A DNA stretch of 64,000 nt from Luteibacter sp. 9135 (GTDB lineage Bacteria; Pseudomonadota; Gammaproteobacteria; Xanthomonadales; Rhodanobacteraceae), in NCBI RefSeq assembly GCF_000745005.1, contig NZ_JQNB01000001.1:3961501-4025500 (forward strand). Reading direction: 5' to 3'. Made by a program: the position numbers and the translations under genes. The notes under the pieces were generated by a model. That model saw only the letters and a program-made list of their open reading frames with translations, was not told the DNA's origin and did not search any database. Positions 32,974-41,886 of the stretch are shown in pieces. Each line of letters starts with the position of its first letter. Position 1 is the stretch's first letter.

Positions 32974-33603
32974 ATGGAGAACGATGTCCCCTACCCCCGC
33001 TTCGCCTCCCAGGGCCGGGCGCACGTCTACGTGCTGCCGTGCCGCGACCAGGACCTGCTGAAGGTCGGCTTCTCGCGGGACCCGTTCACGCGCTTCCGTA
33101 CCCTGCACCGCCGTTTCTTCGACTTCTTCGACCTGGACCGGGCCCTGCTGCTGGATACCGAGAAAGTAAAGGACGCCCGGCGGATCGAGCGGCGGCTGAT
33201 CGAAACCTTCGCCGCGGAACGGGCCATGGCCCCGCTGGTGGTGCCGATGTCCGCGGCGGGACATACGGAATGGTACCGGGGCGTCTACGCGGTCGTCGTC
33301 TCGTTACTGAGTGAGATCGCGCAGACCGAGGGCTTCCCGCTCGACCTCGGCCTGACCGGATGGCTGTCCGACTACCTTTCGGCGCGCGCCGATCTCCTGC
33401 ACGACTGGTCGCTGCGGCTGGTCGACACGCTGGACTGGGCCGCACACAACGCACCCGGCGAGCCCGGGGCCGACCGGTTGCGCACGGCCCTCATCGACAC
33501 GCTGGACATGTTCGTGGCTGCTGGGCTGTCGATCGAGCCGCTCGTGCCCGATCGCGTAGCGGACTGGTACGCCCATGGCGATCATCGGCGCCTGTTCCGC
33601 TGA
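32974..33603 (+). CDS. GIY-YIG/T5orf172-like domain protein
   Basis: A 209-residue soluble protein. Residues 12-45 (AHVYVLPCRDQDLLKVGFSR, then DPFTRFRTL) have the layout of the T5orf172/MUG113 branch of the GIY-YIG nuclease-like superfamily: a VYVL strand, a KVG strand, then an RF-R-L helix. A glutamate (E72, RRIERRLIETF) sits where related proteins have an acidic residue. The C-terminal half is helical and unassigned. Nuclease activity is not shown; many relatives are uncharacterised. ATG at 32974 starts just before the domain. Confidence 0.6.
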   Translation: MENDVPYPRFASQGRAHVYVLPCRDQDLLKVGFSRDPFTRFRTLHRRFFDFFDLDRALLLDTEKVKDARRIERRLIETFAAERAMAPLVVPMSAAGHTEWYRGVYAVVVSLLSEIAQTEGFPLDLGLTGWLSDYLSARADLLHDWSLRLVDTLDWAAHNAPGEPGADRLRTALIDTLDMFVAAGLSIEPLVPDRVADWYAHGDHRRLFR

Positions 33604-33624
33604 GCCCGGGAATCCTGCACCGGA

Positions 33625-33658
33625 CAAAAAAAGGCGCCCCTCCTCGCGGAGGGGCGCC
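33625..33658 (-). terminator. Terminator after the sedolisin gene
   Basis: GGCGCCCCTCC at 33633-33643 pairs with GGAGGGGCGCC at 33648-33658 around TCGC. An A-run at 33626-33632 gives a T-tract on the minus strand, just after the protease stop codon. It also lies behind the GIY-YIG-like gene. Confidence 0.88.
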
Positions 33659-33679
33659 CGGTCGATCCTCAACCGCGGA

Positions 33680-35947
33680 TCAGTTCGTCCACGAAGCCGT
33701 CAGCGACACGCCCGAGAACGCGGCATAGGCGTTCAGCATGACGTAGTAGGTGCCGGCCTGCGGCGACGCCACGGAGCAGCTTTCGGTGTTGCCTGTGACA
33801 TACGGGCGGCAGTCGTAGCTGGAGGTGGTCGGCGCCGAGCCGGCCTTGAGGTACAGGTCCGCATCACCCGTGCCACCCGAGATCGACACCTTAAGGTTCT
33901 TCGCGCCCGCCGGAATGGCCACGGTGTAGTTCAGCTTGGCACCCTTCGCCGCGGACAGGCCCGTCGCGGCCACGCCGTTCTGCAGCGTATTGCCGTTGGA
34001 GGTGCCGCCCCCCGTACCGCCACCGCCCGTGCCACCACCACCGGTGCTGCCGCTGACCCAGTTGGCCTGGGCATACGTGTTGAGCTTGCCCACGTCGAAG
34101 CTACCGAAGCCGGTGGCCTCGTCGAAGCCGGTGCCTGCCACGAAGCCATGGCCCTGGTAGCCGTTGTTGCCGGAGGTGACGTCATGCAGCAGCGAGGTCT
34201 GGGTCGGGAACGCCTGGTAGAACTTGGACGCCGGGAAGCCGATGCCGTTGTTCGCTGCCGATTCGATACGCGCAAACGCACCGACGAACAGCGGTGAGGC
34301 CAGGCTGGTGCCGCCCACCTGCTCGGTCGAGCCGTTGACGACGATCAGCGCACCGGACGCGGACGCCGCGTCGAAGGACACGTCCGGGCCCACGCGCTTG
34401 CTGGAGCTGGACACCGACGACTGCCACGACGGGGCCGTCTCGTAGAGGCTGGTGCCGCCGCCCGTGGCCCACAGGCGCAGGTTGCCGCTGCCGGTATCCG
34501 ACAACCCCTCGTTCCATACCGTTTCGCCCGACCACGTCGTGCCGCTGGTGGACAGCTGCGTCCCGCCCACCTGGATGACGTACGGGGAACTGGCCGGCTC
34601 GCTGACCGAGTAGTGGGTCAGGTCGATCTTCACCGTGCCGGCGGAATTGGCCACGTAGCCCGGCGCACCCGAGCTGGGATCGGTCGACCACTGGTACACG
34701 CCCGCATCGCCCGCGGCGATCGAGAAGGTCTGTCCTTGGGCCACGGCCTGCTGGAAGATCGCATCGTCCGCGGACTGCGTACCGGACTGCTGGGCGGCGG
34801 TTTCGTCTTCGCCGAGCGACACGTTGATCAGCTTGGCGATGTTGTCGGTCACGGCACGGTTGTAGCTGGCGGTGATACCCGCATCCGTGATGCCGGACGA
34901 GCTCGAGTCGCCGTTGGCCGAGGTGTAGAAGATCAGCTGCTTCACGCCACCGGCCATGCCGACGATGTCCTGGCTGTCCAGCGCCCACTCGCCGTTGGAG
35001 TCCGCGTCGTTGGCGAAAGTGCCGCTGCCGACCTTGGTGATCGTCGCGTTGGCCTTGGACAGGCCCGCGCCCGTAGTGAAGGTGTTCAAGTCGGTGACGG
35101 TCTGGGTGATCGAACCCCAGGTGATGATGCCGACCGCCGTGTTCGTCGCTGCGGGCATGCTGCCGGCACCGTAGATCGCGGCGAAATCCTGGGGCTTGTG
35201 CGCGGCGACCGCGGCGGCGGCCTGGGTGCGCATGTTCGGCCCGGGAACGACGACGTTCTCAGGATGGTAGACATGGTGCAGCGTGTGCTTCACGGACACG
35301 TTCTGCAGGCCAAGCACGGCGTTGACGCTGTCGCCGAGCGCGGCGGGCACCAGGGCCGGGGCGTCGTTGGCGAAGAACTCGCGACCGTTCGCGGTAAAAC
35401 GCTTGATCGAGGTGCGGAAGCCATTGGTCGCCGCGCCGGCGTTACCGTCGGCGGATACCAGCAAGCGGTTGGGCGACACCTCGATATTGGAGAATCCGGC
35501 CTGCCGCAGATGGGCCACCACGGCATCGACCTGGGCCTGCGTGGGTCCGAAGCGCTCGGTGAACTGCGCCGGCGTGAGGAACTGGCCGAACAGGGCATTG
35601 CCCGGCGTGGTCACGCCGGCAAGGAACGTCTGCAGCTGGTCGGGGTTGCGCAACTTGAGCGCGACCTCGACGTGCAGCGGATGGTCCGCGGCCATCGCGG
35701 TCACGGCGGCACCTTCGATCCGCGGTGAGCCGGTCATGTTCAGCACGTAGCCGCCGGTCGGCGCGGCCGACGTGCTGCTGGTGGCCACGAGGGCCTGCGT
35801 GCCGGCGGACTGCGACATGGCCGCCTGCGTATGCGTGCTGACCCAGGCGTCATCCGCGTGCGCGGAAAGGGAGGACATCGCCAAGGCGATAGCCACCGTC
35901 AAAGCTGTCTTGCGCGTTGCCCCAAAACCAAAAGCATCGATCTTCAT
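33680..35947 (-). CDS. Secreted sedolisin (peptidase S53) with C-terminal PPC domain
   Basis: A 755-residue secreted acid serine-carboxyl protease of the pseudomonalisin/xanthomonalisin type. It has a signal peptide (about 1-31, ending SAHA), a pro-kumamolisin-like activation region (about 60-215), and the S53 catalytic domain with the Glu/Asp pair in NGEWALDSQDIVGM and the serine in GGTSLASPLF. A Gly/Thr-rich linker (GGGGTGGGGTGGG) leads to a pre-peptidase C-terminal (PPC) domain with the typical GDADLYLKAG. The PPC domain may be removed after secretion or aid substrate binding. Confidence 0.9.
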   Translation of the reverse strand: MKIDAFGFGATRKTALTVAIALAMSSLSAHADDAWVSTHTQAAMSQSAGTQALVATSSTSAAPTGGYVLNMTGSPRIEGAAVTAMAADHPLHVEVALKLRNPDQLQTFLAGVTTPGNALFGQFLTPAQFTERFGPTQAQVDAVVAHLRQAGFSNIEVSPNRLLVSADGNAGAATNGFRTSIKRFTANGREFFANDAPALVPAALGDSVNAVLGLQNVSVKHTLHHVYHPENVVVPGPNMRTQAAAAVAAHKPQDFAAIYGAGSMPAATNTAVGIITWGSITQTVTDLNTFTTGAGLSKANATITKVGSGTFANDADSNGEWALDSQDIVGMAGGVKQLIFYTSANGDSSSSGITDAGITASYNRAVTDNIAKLINVSLGEDETAAQQSGTQSADDAIFQQAVAQGQTFSIAAGDAGVYQWSTDPSSGAPGYVANSAGTVKIDLTHYSVSEPASSPYVIQVGGTQLSTSGTTWSGETVWNEGLSDTGSGNLRLWATGGGTSLYETAPSWQSSVSSSSKRVGPDVSFDAASASGALIVVNGSTEQVGGTSLASPLFVGAFARIESAANNGIGFPASKFYQAFPTQTSLLHDVTSGNNGYQGHGFVAGTGFDEATGFGSFDVGKLNTYAQANWVSGSTGGGGTGGGGTGGGTSNGNTLQNGVAATGLSAAKGAKLNYTVAIPAGAKNLKVSISGGTGDADLYLKAGSAPTTSSYDCRPYVTGNTESCSVASPQAGTYYVMLNAYAAFSGVSLTASWTN

Positions 35948-36329
35948 GGATGATCCTTCGTCTGCCCGTAAGTGGCCCACCGGAAAACGGTGGCCCGACA
36001 CATCGGCGTCCTGAGTCGAAGCGAACCTGTCGCCCCCTGGCACGTCGGACTCCCTGCCTTGAAGCCTTGAAAACCGCAGGAAATCGCGAAGCCCCCACCC
36101 TTCCGCCAGTTCTTCCCCCTGTCTGTTACAGCCATGGAACCGGAAGCTTTCATCAGGCTTTCAAGGGACGCGTTTCTACGATGGCGGCGAGATGTCGCGA
36201 GACGAACATCACAAAAATGCGCCTTGGGCAGGCATGGGCGAACGGCAGGGTTTGGCGACGAAGGTGGGCGGGGCGGGCGACGCCCTCGTACGATCTTGCG
36301 TTCTTGCCGAAAAAGCGTATTTCGGCATA
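35948..36329. other. 382-base gap upstream of the sedolisin gene
   Basis: This stretch must contain the protease promoter. I see no coding region with a recognisable product, no tRNA and no strong palindrome. In particular, there is no room for a complete RES-type toxin after the antitoxin-like gene. Confidence 0.5.
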
Positions 36330-36800
36330 TCAGGCCGGACGACGAGCACCACGAGCCCGCACCAGCAGGCTCGCCACAAGCACCCTGCCGTGGGCGATAT
36401 CCATGAACTGCAGGGGCGCCCGGTGTTCCAGTTCGGTATGCGGCGAGCGCAGCCACTTCCCCAGCCACGCTGCGGCTGCCATTTGCGCATCGGCCGATAT
36501 CTCGATGGCCGCGTCGCGCCCGCGCAGCGTGTCGCCGAGGAACAAGGCCAGTGCCATCACCCGATCGGACTCCTGCGGCGTCAGTCGTTCCTCGTCGACC
36601 AGCTTCTGGCGGACACCGGCCCGTACCAGGCCCAGATACACCATCAGGTTGTCTTCGCTGAGGCGCAGGTCGCAGGCCAGTTCCAGGATCAAGGACGGTG
36701 GCAAGCCGCGACGGATCATCTCGATACGCTCGAGCGGCGTGGCGCATGCCAGTTCGGCATACACCGGCGATACGCGCTTGCGGCGCCTGGGAGATGCCAT
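36330..36800 (-). CDS. Orphan Xre/MbcA/ParS-type antitoxin-like protein
   Basis: A 156-residue protein with an N-terminal helix-turn-helix-like region (IRRGLPPSLILELACDLRLS, about 25-45). Its C-terminal toxin-binding-domain-like segment (AAAAWLGKWLRSPHTELEHR, then APLQFMDIAHGRVLVASLL) fits the DUF2384/MbcA-ParS antitoxin family. The partner, usually a RES-domain NAD-degrading toxin, should follow downstream but is absent. It may be a solitary regulator or a relic of a toxin-antitoxin pair. An alternative ATG at 36839 adds 13 residues. Confidence 0.68.
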   Translation of the reverse strand: MASPRRRKRVSPVYAELACATPLERIEMIRRGLPPSLILELACDLRLSEDNLMVYLGLVRAGVRQKLVDEERLTPQESDRVMALALFLGDTLRGRDAAIEISADAQMAAAAWLGKWLRSPHTELEHRAPLQFMDIAHGRVLVASLLVRARGARRPA

Positions 36801-36937
36801 GACGTGGTCCGGATGGCCAAGGGTCTGCCACCGTGCCATGACGGCCGGGCGCAGCCTTGAGATCGACGACCGGTTGGCCCTTGCGATGACGAGACCGCCG
36901 TGTGTAACGTCGAACGACAGCCCTGCCGGAGCACCGC

Positions 36938-38788
36938 GTGAAGCCCCTTCCCTTGCTGCTTTCCACGTGCCTGGCCGCCGTCGGCCTCTTGCCCGTCGCC
37001 GCTTCGGCCACGCCGGCCCATTTCACCGTGCAAGACGGGCAGTTCCTGCTCGACGGCAAGCCCTACGTCATCCGTTCCGGCGAAATGCATTACCCACGCA
37101 TTCCACACGCCGACTGGCGCGACCGCCTGCGCAAGGCGCGGGCCATGGGCCTCAATACGATCACCACGTACGCGTTCTGGAACGTGAGCGAACCGGAGCC
37201 GGGCCACTTCGATTTCACCGGCGACAACGACATCGCCACCTTCGTGCGCACGGCGCAGGAAGAAGGGCTCAACGTCATCGTTCGTCCCGGTCCGTTCGTT
37301 TGCGCGGAGTGGGAGTTCGGCGGTTTTCCCGCGTGGCTGCTGCGCACGCCCGGCCTGCGCGTGCGCTCGTACGACCCGCGCTTCCTAGCGGCCAGCGCCG
37401 CCTGGTTCAAGCGCCTCGGCAAGGAACTGGCGCCGCTGCAAGCCACCCACGGCGGTCCCATCCTGATGATGCAGGTCGAAAACGAGTACGGCTACGTCGG
37501 CAACGACGTCGACTATATGAAAGCGATCCGCCAGCAGATGCTCGATGCGGGTTTCGACGTACCGTTCTTCATGTCCAACGGCCCCGGCCCCACGTGGATG
37601 AGCCGCGGCACCCTGCCTGGCATGCTTTCCGTCATCAACTTCACCGGCGATGCAGGCAAGACGCAACGCGCGTTCGCGCGATCGGCCACGTCGATGCAAG
37701 GCATGCCGAAGATGGCCGGCGAATACTGGAGCGGCTGGTACGACCGCTGGGGCGAGAAACACAACACACGCAGCAACGACGAGGTGACCGGCGCGGTCGG
37801 CTGGATGCTGGACCACGACATCTCGTTCAACCTCTACATGGTGGACGGCGGCACCAACTTCGGCTGGATGAACGGTGCCAACAACGACGACGGCCACTAT
37901 CTGCCCGTCACCACTAGCTACGACTACGACTCGCCCATCGACGAAGCCGGCCGGCTGACGCCGAAATACGCGGCCCTGCGCGAGGTGATCGCGGCCCACC
38001 TGCCCAAGGGCGAGCGACTTCCCGCACCGCCGGCATCGTCGCCGACCACGGCGGTGGCGCGCGTCGAGTTACGCGAGTCGATCGGGTTGCTCGACGCCTT
38101 GCCGACCCTGTCTCCGCATCCCCGTACCACCGTCACGCCGCAGGGCATGGAAACCTTCGGCCAGAATTACGGCCTGATCCTCTACCGAAAGGAGCTCGAC
38201 AGCGCTGCGCAAGGCAAGCTCGACGTGGACGACGTGCGCGATTACGCCACGCTGCTCGTCGACGGGCGCCCCATCGGCACGCTCGACCGTCGCAAGGACG
38301 AACACGCCCTGCCCGTCGACCTGCTTGCCGGCGACACGCTCGACGTCGTGGTGGAAAACATGGGCCGGATCAACATCGGCACGGGCATGGAAGAGGAATC
38401 CAAGGGCATCACCCAGTCCGTGCAGGCCGGCGGCGAGGACCTTACCAAGTGGACCACCTACCCGCTGCCGCTGGACAACCTCTCGGGCCTTGCCTTCAAG
38501 ACGGGTGCCACACCCGCGGGCCCCGCGTTCTGGCACGGCACGCTGGACGTGCCGACCGTAGCCGGCACCTTCCTCGACCTGCGCGGATGGCACAAGGGCA
38601 ACGTGTGGATCAACGGCCACCACCTGGGTCGGTTCTGGGACATCGGGCCTCAGCAGTCGCTGTACGTGCCAGCCGCGTGGCTGCGCAAAGGCAAGAACGA
38701 CGTGGTCGTGCTCGAGATGCAGGGCAGCGGCTCGCATAGCCTCGCCGGCGTGGCGAATCCGGTTTTTTCGACCAAACCGGCACCGTGA
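36938..38788 (+). CDS. Secreted GH35 beta-galactosidase
   Basis: A 616-residue glycoside hydrolase family 35 enzyme with an N-terminal signal peptide (about 1-25, ending ASA). The barrel shows the conserved start IRSGEMHYPRIPHADW, the acid/base glutamate in MQVENEYG (near E180) and the nucleophile in MAGEYWSGWYDRWG (near E256). C-terminal jelly-roll domains contain WINGHHLGRFWDIGPQQSLY, typical of GH35. It would remove terminal beta-galactose from plant or other polysaccharides. GTG start. It is divergent from the antitoxin-like gene. Confidence 0.93.
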   Translation: MKPLPLLLSTCLAAVGLLPVAASATPAHFTVQDGQFLLDGKPYVIRSGEMHYPRIPHADWRDRLRKARAMGLNTITTYAFWNVSEPEPGHFDFTGDNDIATFVRTAQEEGLNVIVRPGPFVCAEWEFGGFPAWLLRTPGLRVRSYDPRFLAASAAWFKRLGKELAPLQATHGGPILMMQVENEYGYVGNDVDYMKAIRQQMLDAGFDVPFFMSNGPGPTWMSRGTLPGMLSVINFTGDAGKTQRAFARSATSMQGMPKMAGEYWSGWYDRWGEKHNTRSNDEVTGAVGWMLDHDISFNLYMVDGGTNFGWMNGANNDDGHYLPVTTSYDYDSPIDEAGRLTPKYAALREVIAAHLPKGERLPAPPASSPTTAVARVELRESIGLLDALPTLSPHPRTTVTPQGMETFGQNYGLILYRKELDSAAQGKLDVDDVRDYATLLVDGRPIGTLDRRKDEHALPVDLLAGDTLDVVVENMGRINIGTGMEEESKGITQSVQAGGEDLTKWTTYPLPLDNLSGLAFKTGATPAGPAFWHGTLDVPTVAGTFLDLRGWHKGNVWINGHHLGRFWDIGPQQSLYVPAAWLRKGKNDVVVLEMQGSGSHSLAGVANPVFSTKPAP

Positions 38789-38876
38789 GCGCGTTTCTTG
38801 GCGAAGCCGACTCGACCGCTCATCCGTGCGTTCCTGGCGCATAGCGGTCGCGCCTATTCATGTCATGGCTCGTTTA

Positions 38877-39659
38877 TCACACGGCTTCGGTGGGTACCGG
38901 GGGCGGCAATCGCCTGCGCCGCCACAGGAACAACACGGCGCCCAGGGGAAACGAGACTCCGATGACCCAGGGGTTGTAGCCGTCTTTGAGGACAGATGCA
39001 CCGAATAGCTGGAAAGACAGCGGGTCGAGACGGATATGACCGGTGGCCCAATTCATCCGAAGCGTCACCACGCCGAGCAGGGTGAAGAAGGCCCAGGTCC
39101 GCTTCCAGCGAAATTTCGGCGTGCGCACACAGATGACGAAAACGGCCAGGCAGAACACCGGAACCGCAATGGCAAGAAACAGCATCGCGAGTTGCGCGGG
39201 ACCCTTCCCCGTCAACGTGAAGGTGCCGGCCTGCTCCTGCTCAGCCGATATCATCCACGCATGCAGCCCGATCACCGACGTCTTGCCGTCGCGGGTCATC
39301 AGCGTCGCCGTGCCGAGCATGCGCCGATCGGCGAATCGGTACTCGTACGTGATGTCGTAGCGAGTCTGCCCATCCTGCGAGAAGAATTTCGACCCGACCA
39401 GCTTGCTCTGATCGGGCTCGCCTTTAGGCAGCTGATCTGTCATCCGGGTAAGGGCACCGTCGCTCGCCTGATCGCGCAAGGCCGGGTCCATCTCGGCGCG
39501 CAGTGCGTCGTTGCGTCCTGCGTGCCAGTCGTCCAGCGCCTTCTTGGCGATTTCAGACTGCGGGTGAGGCGCGAACTTTGCGACCAGCGCATCCTGATTG
39601 CATCCCACCATGCATAGCGCCAGTAGCGCTGCGCTCATCCAACGCATCATCCGAGCCAT
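38877..39659 (-). CDS. Membrane-anchored lipoprotein, unknown function
   Basis: A 260-residue protein with a lipoprotein signal peptide (LLALCMVGC, lipidated Cys near residue 20). The periplasmic domain at about 30-145 is vaguely NTF2-like (as in DUF3887/DUF4019 proteins, tentative). Three hydrophobic segments follow at about 155-178, 188-205 and 228-245, and the C-terminus is basic and Pro-rich. ATG at 39659 follows a GGGGA ribosome site. I do not recognise a specific family. Confidence 0.65.
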   Translation of the reverse strand: MARMMRWMSAALLALCMVGCNQDALVAKFAPHPQSEIAKKALDDWHAGRNDALRAEMDPALRDQASDGALTRMTDQLPKGEPDQSKLVGSKFFSQDGQTRYDITYEYRFADRRMLGTATLMTRDGKTSVIGLHAWMISAEQEQAGTFTLTGKGPAQLAMLFLAIAVPVFCLAVFVICVRTPKFRWKRTWAFFTLLGVVTLRMNWATGHIRLDPLSFQLFGASVLKDGYNPWVIGVSFPLGAVLFLWRRRRLPPPVPTEAV

Positions 39660-39789
39660 GTCGTCCCCATCCTGAGTCCCTGATGACGGAGAGTATTCAT
39701 GGAAGAACGCCGGGCGCAAGCCGCCCTTGGATCCAGGCCGGTTACCGGATTCGTGTAGGCGAACACTGACAGACGAACGCCCGCGTGAC

Positions 39790-39903
39790 CGCTATCTTGT
39801 CCAGCAAGCGCCGTGCTACCCGCACAGCGCGCCCCGTGCCACATCACTGTCCGCTCCCCCTGGGCAGTGATCTTCAAGCGGCGCCTCGTGCGCCGCTTTT
39901 TTT
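39790..39903 (+). ncRNA. Candidate small RNA ending in a strong terminator
   Basis: On the plus strand a hairpin ATCACTG/CAGTGAT (39843-39849, 39865-39871) is followed by AAGCGGCGC/GCGCCGCTT (39876-39884, 39890-39898) and seven T residues. No plus-strand gene precedes it: the adjacent gene is transcribed the other way. The 5' end is a guess; a weak TATCTT-like -10 lies near 39792. Two stem-loops plus U-tract is a common small-RNA layout. Confidence 0.4.
39876..39903 (+). terminator. Intrinsic terminator without an obvious upstream gene
   Basis: A 9-bp stem (39876-39884 and 39890-39898) with CTCGT loop and a T7 tract is a textbook terminator. The last 17 bases plus the following ATGCC recur exactly at 41320-41341, on the other side of the MFS gene. 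Confidence 0.85.
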
Positions 39904-40038
39904 ATGCCTCGGAACGGTGCTAACCTCACCGAGCCGCCATCAGGGGGCCGTAAGCGTTTACGTCAGCCAACGCGCATCCTGGACAGTCCGGATCCCCTTT
40001 GGGACGGCTGTTCGCTGCGCGGAGAGTGCGTCGTGGAC

Positions 40039-41253
40039 ATGTTTACTCGTAGCTTTACAGGGAACGCCTCGTTCCTTTCGTTTCTCAGGCAGCCGGCGTC
40101 CATCGCCCTGCTCCTCTTCCTGCTGGTGGGTTTCGCCGACGGCGCCATGCTGCCGTTCTTCGCGCTGTGGGCACAGAAGGACGCCGGCATTCCGGTCGGC
40201 TGGATCGGTGCCTTGTTCGGCTGTTATGCCGGCGGCGAAATCCTCGCAACGCCGTTGATCGGCGGTATCGCCGATCGCAAAGGCCGGCGCCCCGTTCTGT
40301 TGTGTTCGACGCTGGGCGTCGGCATCGGCTTTGCCTTGCTGTACCTGTCGCATGGCGTGCTTCAGGCAGCGTGTGTGCTGTTGCTGATCGGCGTCTGCGA
40401 AAGCGTGCTGCATCCCACGATCGCGACGGTGATCGCCGATACGATCCCTGGCGAGCGGACGCGGTTGCATTTCGCCCTGGCACGCACCTTGTCGAACCTT
40501 GGCCGCGCGGCTGGCCCGGCCGTCGGAGCGATCCTGGTGTTGCATTCGCTCGGTTCCGTATTCCTCGCTTCCGCAGTCGCGCTGCTTGCGTGCGCCGCGC
40601 TGGTCGCCTGCCTGATGCCTGAAACACGTCGCCTGAGCAGCACTGCCAACGATGACGACGACGAGGAAGAGGGCCTTTCCTCGTTGCTGCCTGCCCTGCG
40701 CGATCGCAGGCTAGCCAGCCTTCTGCTGTGGGTCATCCTGCTGGAGATGTCGGGCAGCTGGATCGAGGCCGTGCTCCCCCTTTACGCGAGTGCCGGGCAC
40801 ACCCTCACGCCCTCGGGCGTCGGTCATCTGTTCACCTACGGCGCCTTGCTGATCGTCGCGCTGCAGGTCCCCCTCACACGCCTCACCCGGAACGTGTCTG
40901 AAGCCAAGTTGGTTCTCGGCAGTGGCGCGGTACTGGTCGTGGCATTCGTCGCCTTGCTGGTATCACACGGGCTGCCCGCCACGGTCATGGCGATGACCGG
41001 CTTTTCGCTGGGCGAGATGTTGTTCGCGCCGCTGATTCCCTCCGCGGTCAACGCGATGGCGACCGATGCGAACCGGGCGACCTACATGGCGGCCGTTTCG
41101 GTGACGAACGACATCAAGGACACGCTAGGGCCGACGACCGGCATAGCGCTGTTCGCGTTGTCGGCATCGCTGCCCTGGCTCGGCGGGATGGCGGTGACGG
41201 CGTTCGCGGCCGCCGGGCTGGCGGCCGCCATCACTACGAAACGAGCATCGTGA
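40039..41253 (+). CDS. MFS transporter
   Basis: A 404-residue major facilitator superfamily permease with about twelve hydrophobic segments. The loop between helices 2 and 3 has a typical motif A (GGIADRKGRRPVLL, about 76-89). A charged acidic loop (DDDDEEEGL) lies between the two halves, near residue 210. ATG at 40039 starts a short cytoplasmic N-terminus; GTG at 40033 is possible. No regulator or enzyme nearby hints at a substrate; drug or sugar export would be usual possibilities. Confidence 0.85.
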   Translation: MFTRSFTGNASFLSFLRQPASIALLLFLLVGFADGAMLPFFALWAQKDAGIPVGWIGALFGCYAGGEILATPLIGGIADRKGRRPVLLCSTLGVGIGFALLYLSHGVLQAACVLLLIGVCESVLHPTIATVIADTIPGERTRLHFALARTLSNLGRAAGPAVGAILVLHSLGSVFLASAVALLACAALVACLMPETRRLSSTANDDDDEEEGLSSLLPALRDRRLASLLLWVILLEMSGSWIEAVLPLYASAGHTLTPSGVGHLFTYGALLIVALQVPLTRLTRNVSEAKLVLGSGAVLVVAFVALLVSHGLPATVMAMTGFSLGEMLFAPLIPSAVNAMATDANRATYMAAVSVTNDIKDTLGPTTGIALFALSASLPWLGGMAVTAFAAAGLAAAITTKRAS

Positions 41254-41283
41254 TGCCGTGCCCCGCTCGCTGATCAAAACGAA

Positions 41284-41337
41284 GAGGCTCCCGCACGGGA
41301 GCCTCTCGATGAGGCACCGCGTGCGCCGCTTTTTTTA
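41284..41337 (+). terminator. Double terminator after the MFS gene
   Basis: GAGGCTCCC (41284-41292) pairs with GGGAGCCTC (41297-41305), and a second short hairpin leads into a T7 tract at 41330-41336. The second part duplicates sequence found upstream of the MFS gene at 39887-39908. Confidence 0.75.
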
Positions 41338-41356
41338 TGCCCACGCCACCCGTCAC

Positions 41357-41452
41357 GTGGGGGCCCACGATGTGGGCGATAAACCCGCCGCACACCAACG
41401 CCATCGCCATTCGCCATCGCCATCGCCATTCGCCCACATCGTGGGCTCCTAC
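41357..41452. repeat. Head-out REP pair with CCCAC/GTGGG stems and CGCCAT microsatellite
   Basis: A forward REP at 41357-41379 and a reverse REP at 41429-41452 both carry the stem variant GCCCAC/GTGGGC. Between them lies a short run of CGCCAT-type hexamers (about 41398-41430). It directly precedes the truncated MFS remnant. Confidence 0.8.
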
Positions 41453-41526
41453 GCGCGCGCGCCTGTTACGTCACTTTGCGCACTTTAGTGGCCGCGGGCA
41501 GCAGCACGGAGCCATCGTTGGCCTGA

Positions 41527-41862
41527 GGCAGCGGTGTGTTCATCGGCCTGCTGTTGGCACGGGTGTTCTCCGGTGGCGTCAGTGACCTGGCAGGCTCGCG
41601 CGGTGTGTATATCTGCGCTGCCTTACTCATGCTGCTGATCGCGGTACCGTTATGGCGGCGACTGCCCCGCTTGCCCGCCGTGTCGAATCCGATGCGCTAT
41701 TCGCGACTGATCGCCTCCATGCTGACACTGCTACGCCAAGAAAAAGTGCTGCAAGTGCACGGGGTGCTGGCGCTATCGATGTTCGCGGCGCTCGACATCT
41801 TCTGGAGCGCGCTGGTGCTGCCGTTGAGCGCACCTCCCTACAACTTCTCGCATACGATCTGC
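41527..41862 (+). pseudogene. Remnant of an MFS transporter gene
   Basis: About 110 codons read as the middle of a major facilitator (GVFIGLLLARVFSGGVSDLA, then RRLPRLPAVSNPMRY and LALSMFAALDIFWSALVLPLS). The frame has a stop just before, lacks the first ~130 residues and breaks off after PPYNFSHT into unrelated sequence. It resembles sugar-efflux/AraJ-type permeases and is not a duplicate of the neighbouring intact MFS gene as far as I can see. It is a decayed gene, not an expressed product. Confidence 0.7.
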
Positions 41863-41886
41863 TGTTTTACGCTAGACGCCGGGTTC

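Noticed and set aside
39503..39769. Plus-strand open frame antisense to the lipoprotein gene that could explain the terminator at 39876
   Set aside because: It overlaps the lipoprotein signal sequence, has no ribosome site and no protein-like character; the orphan terminator is better explained by a small RNA or a relic.
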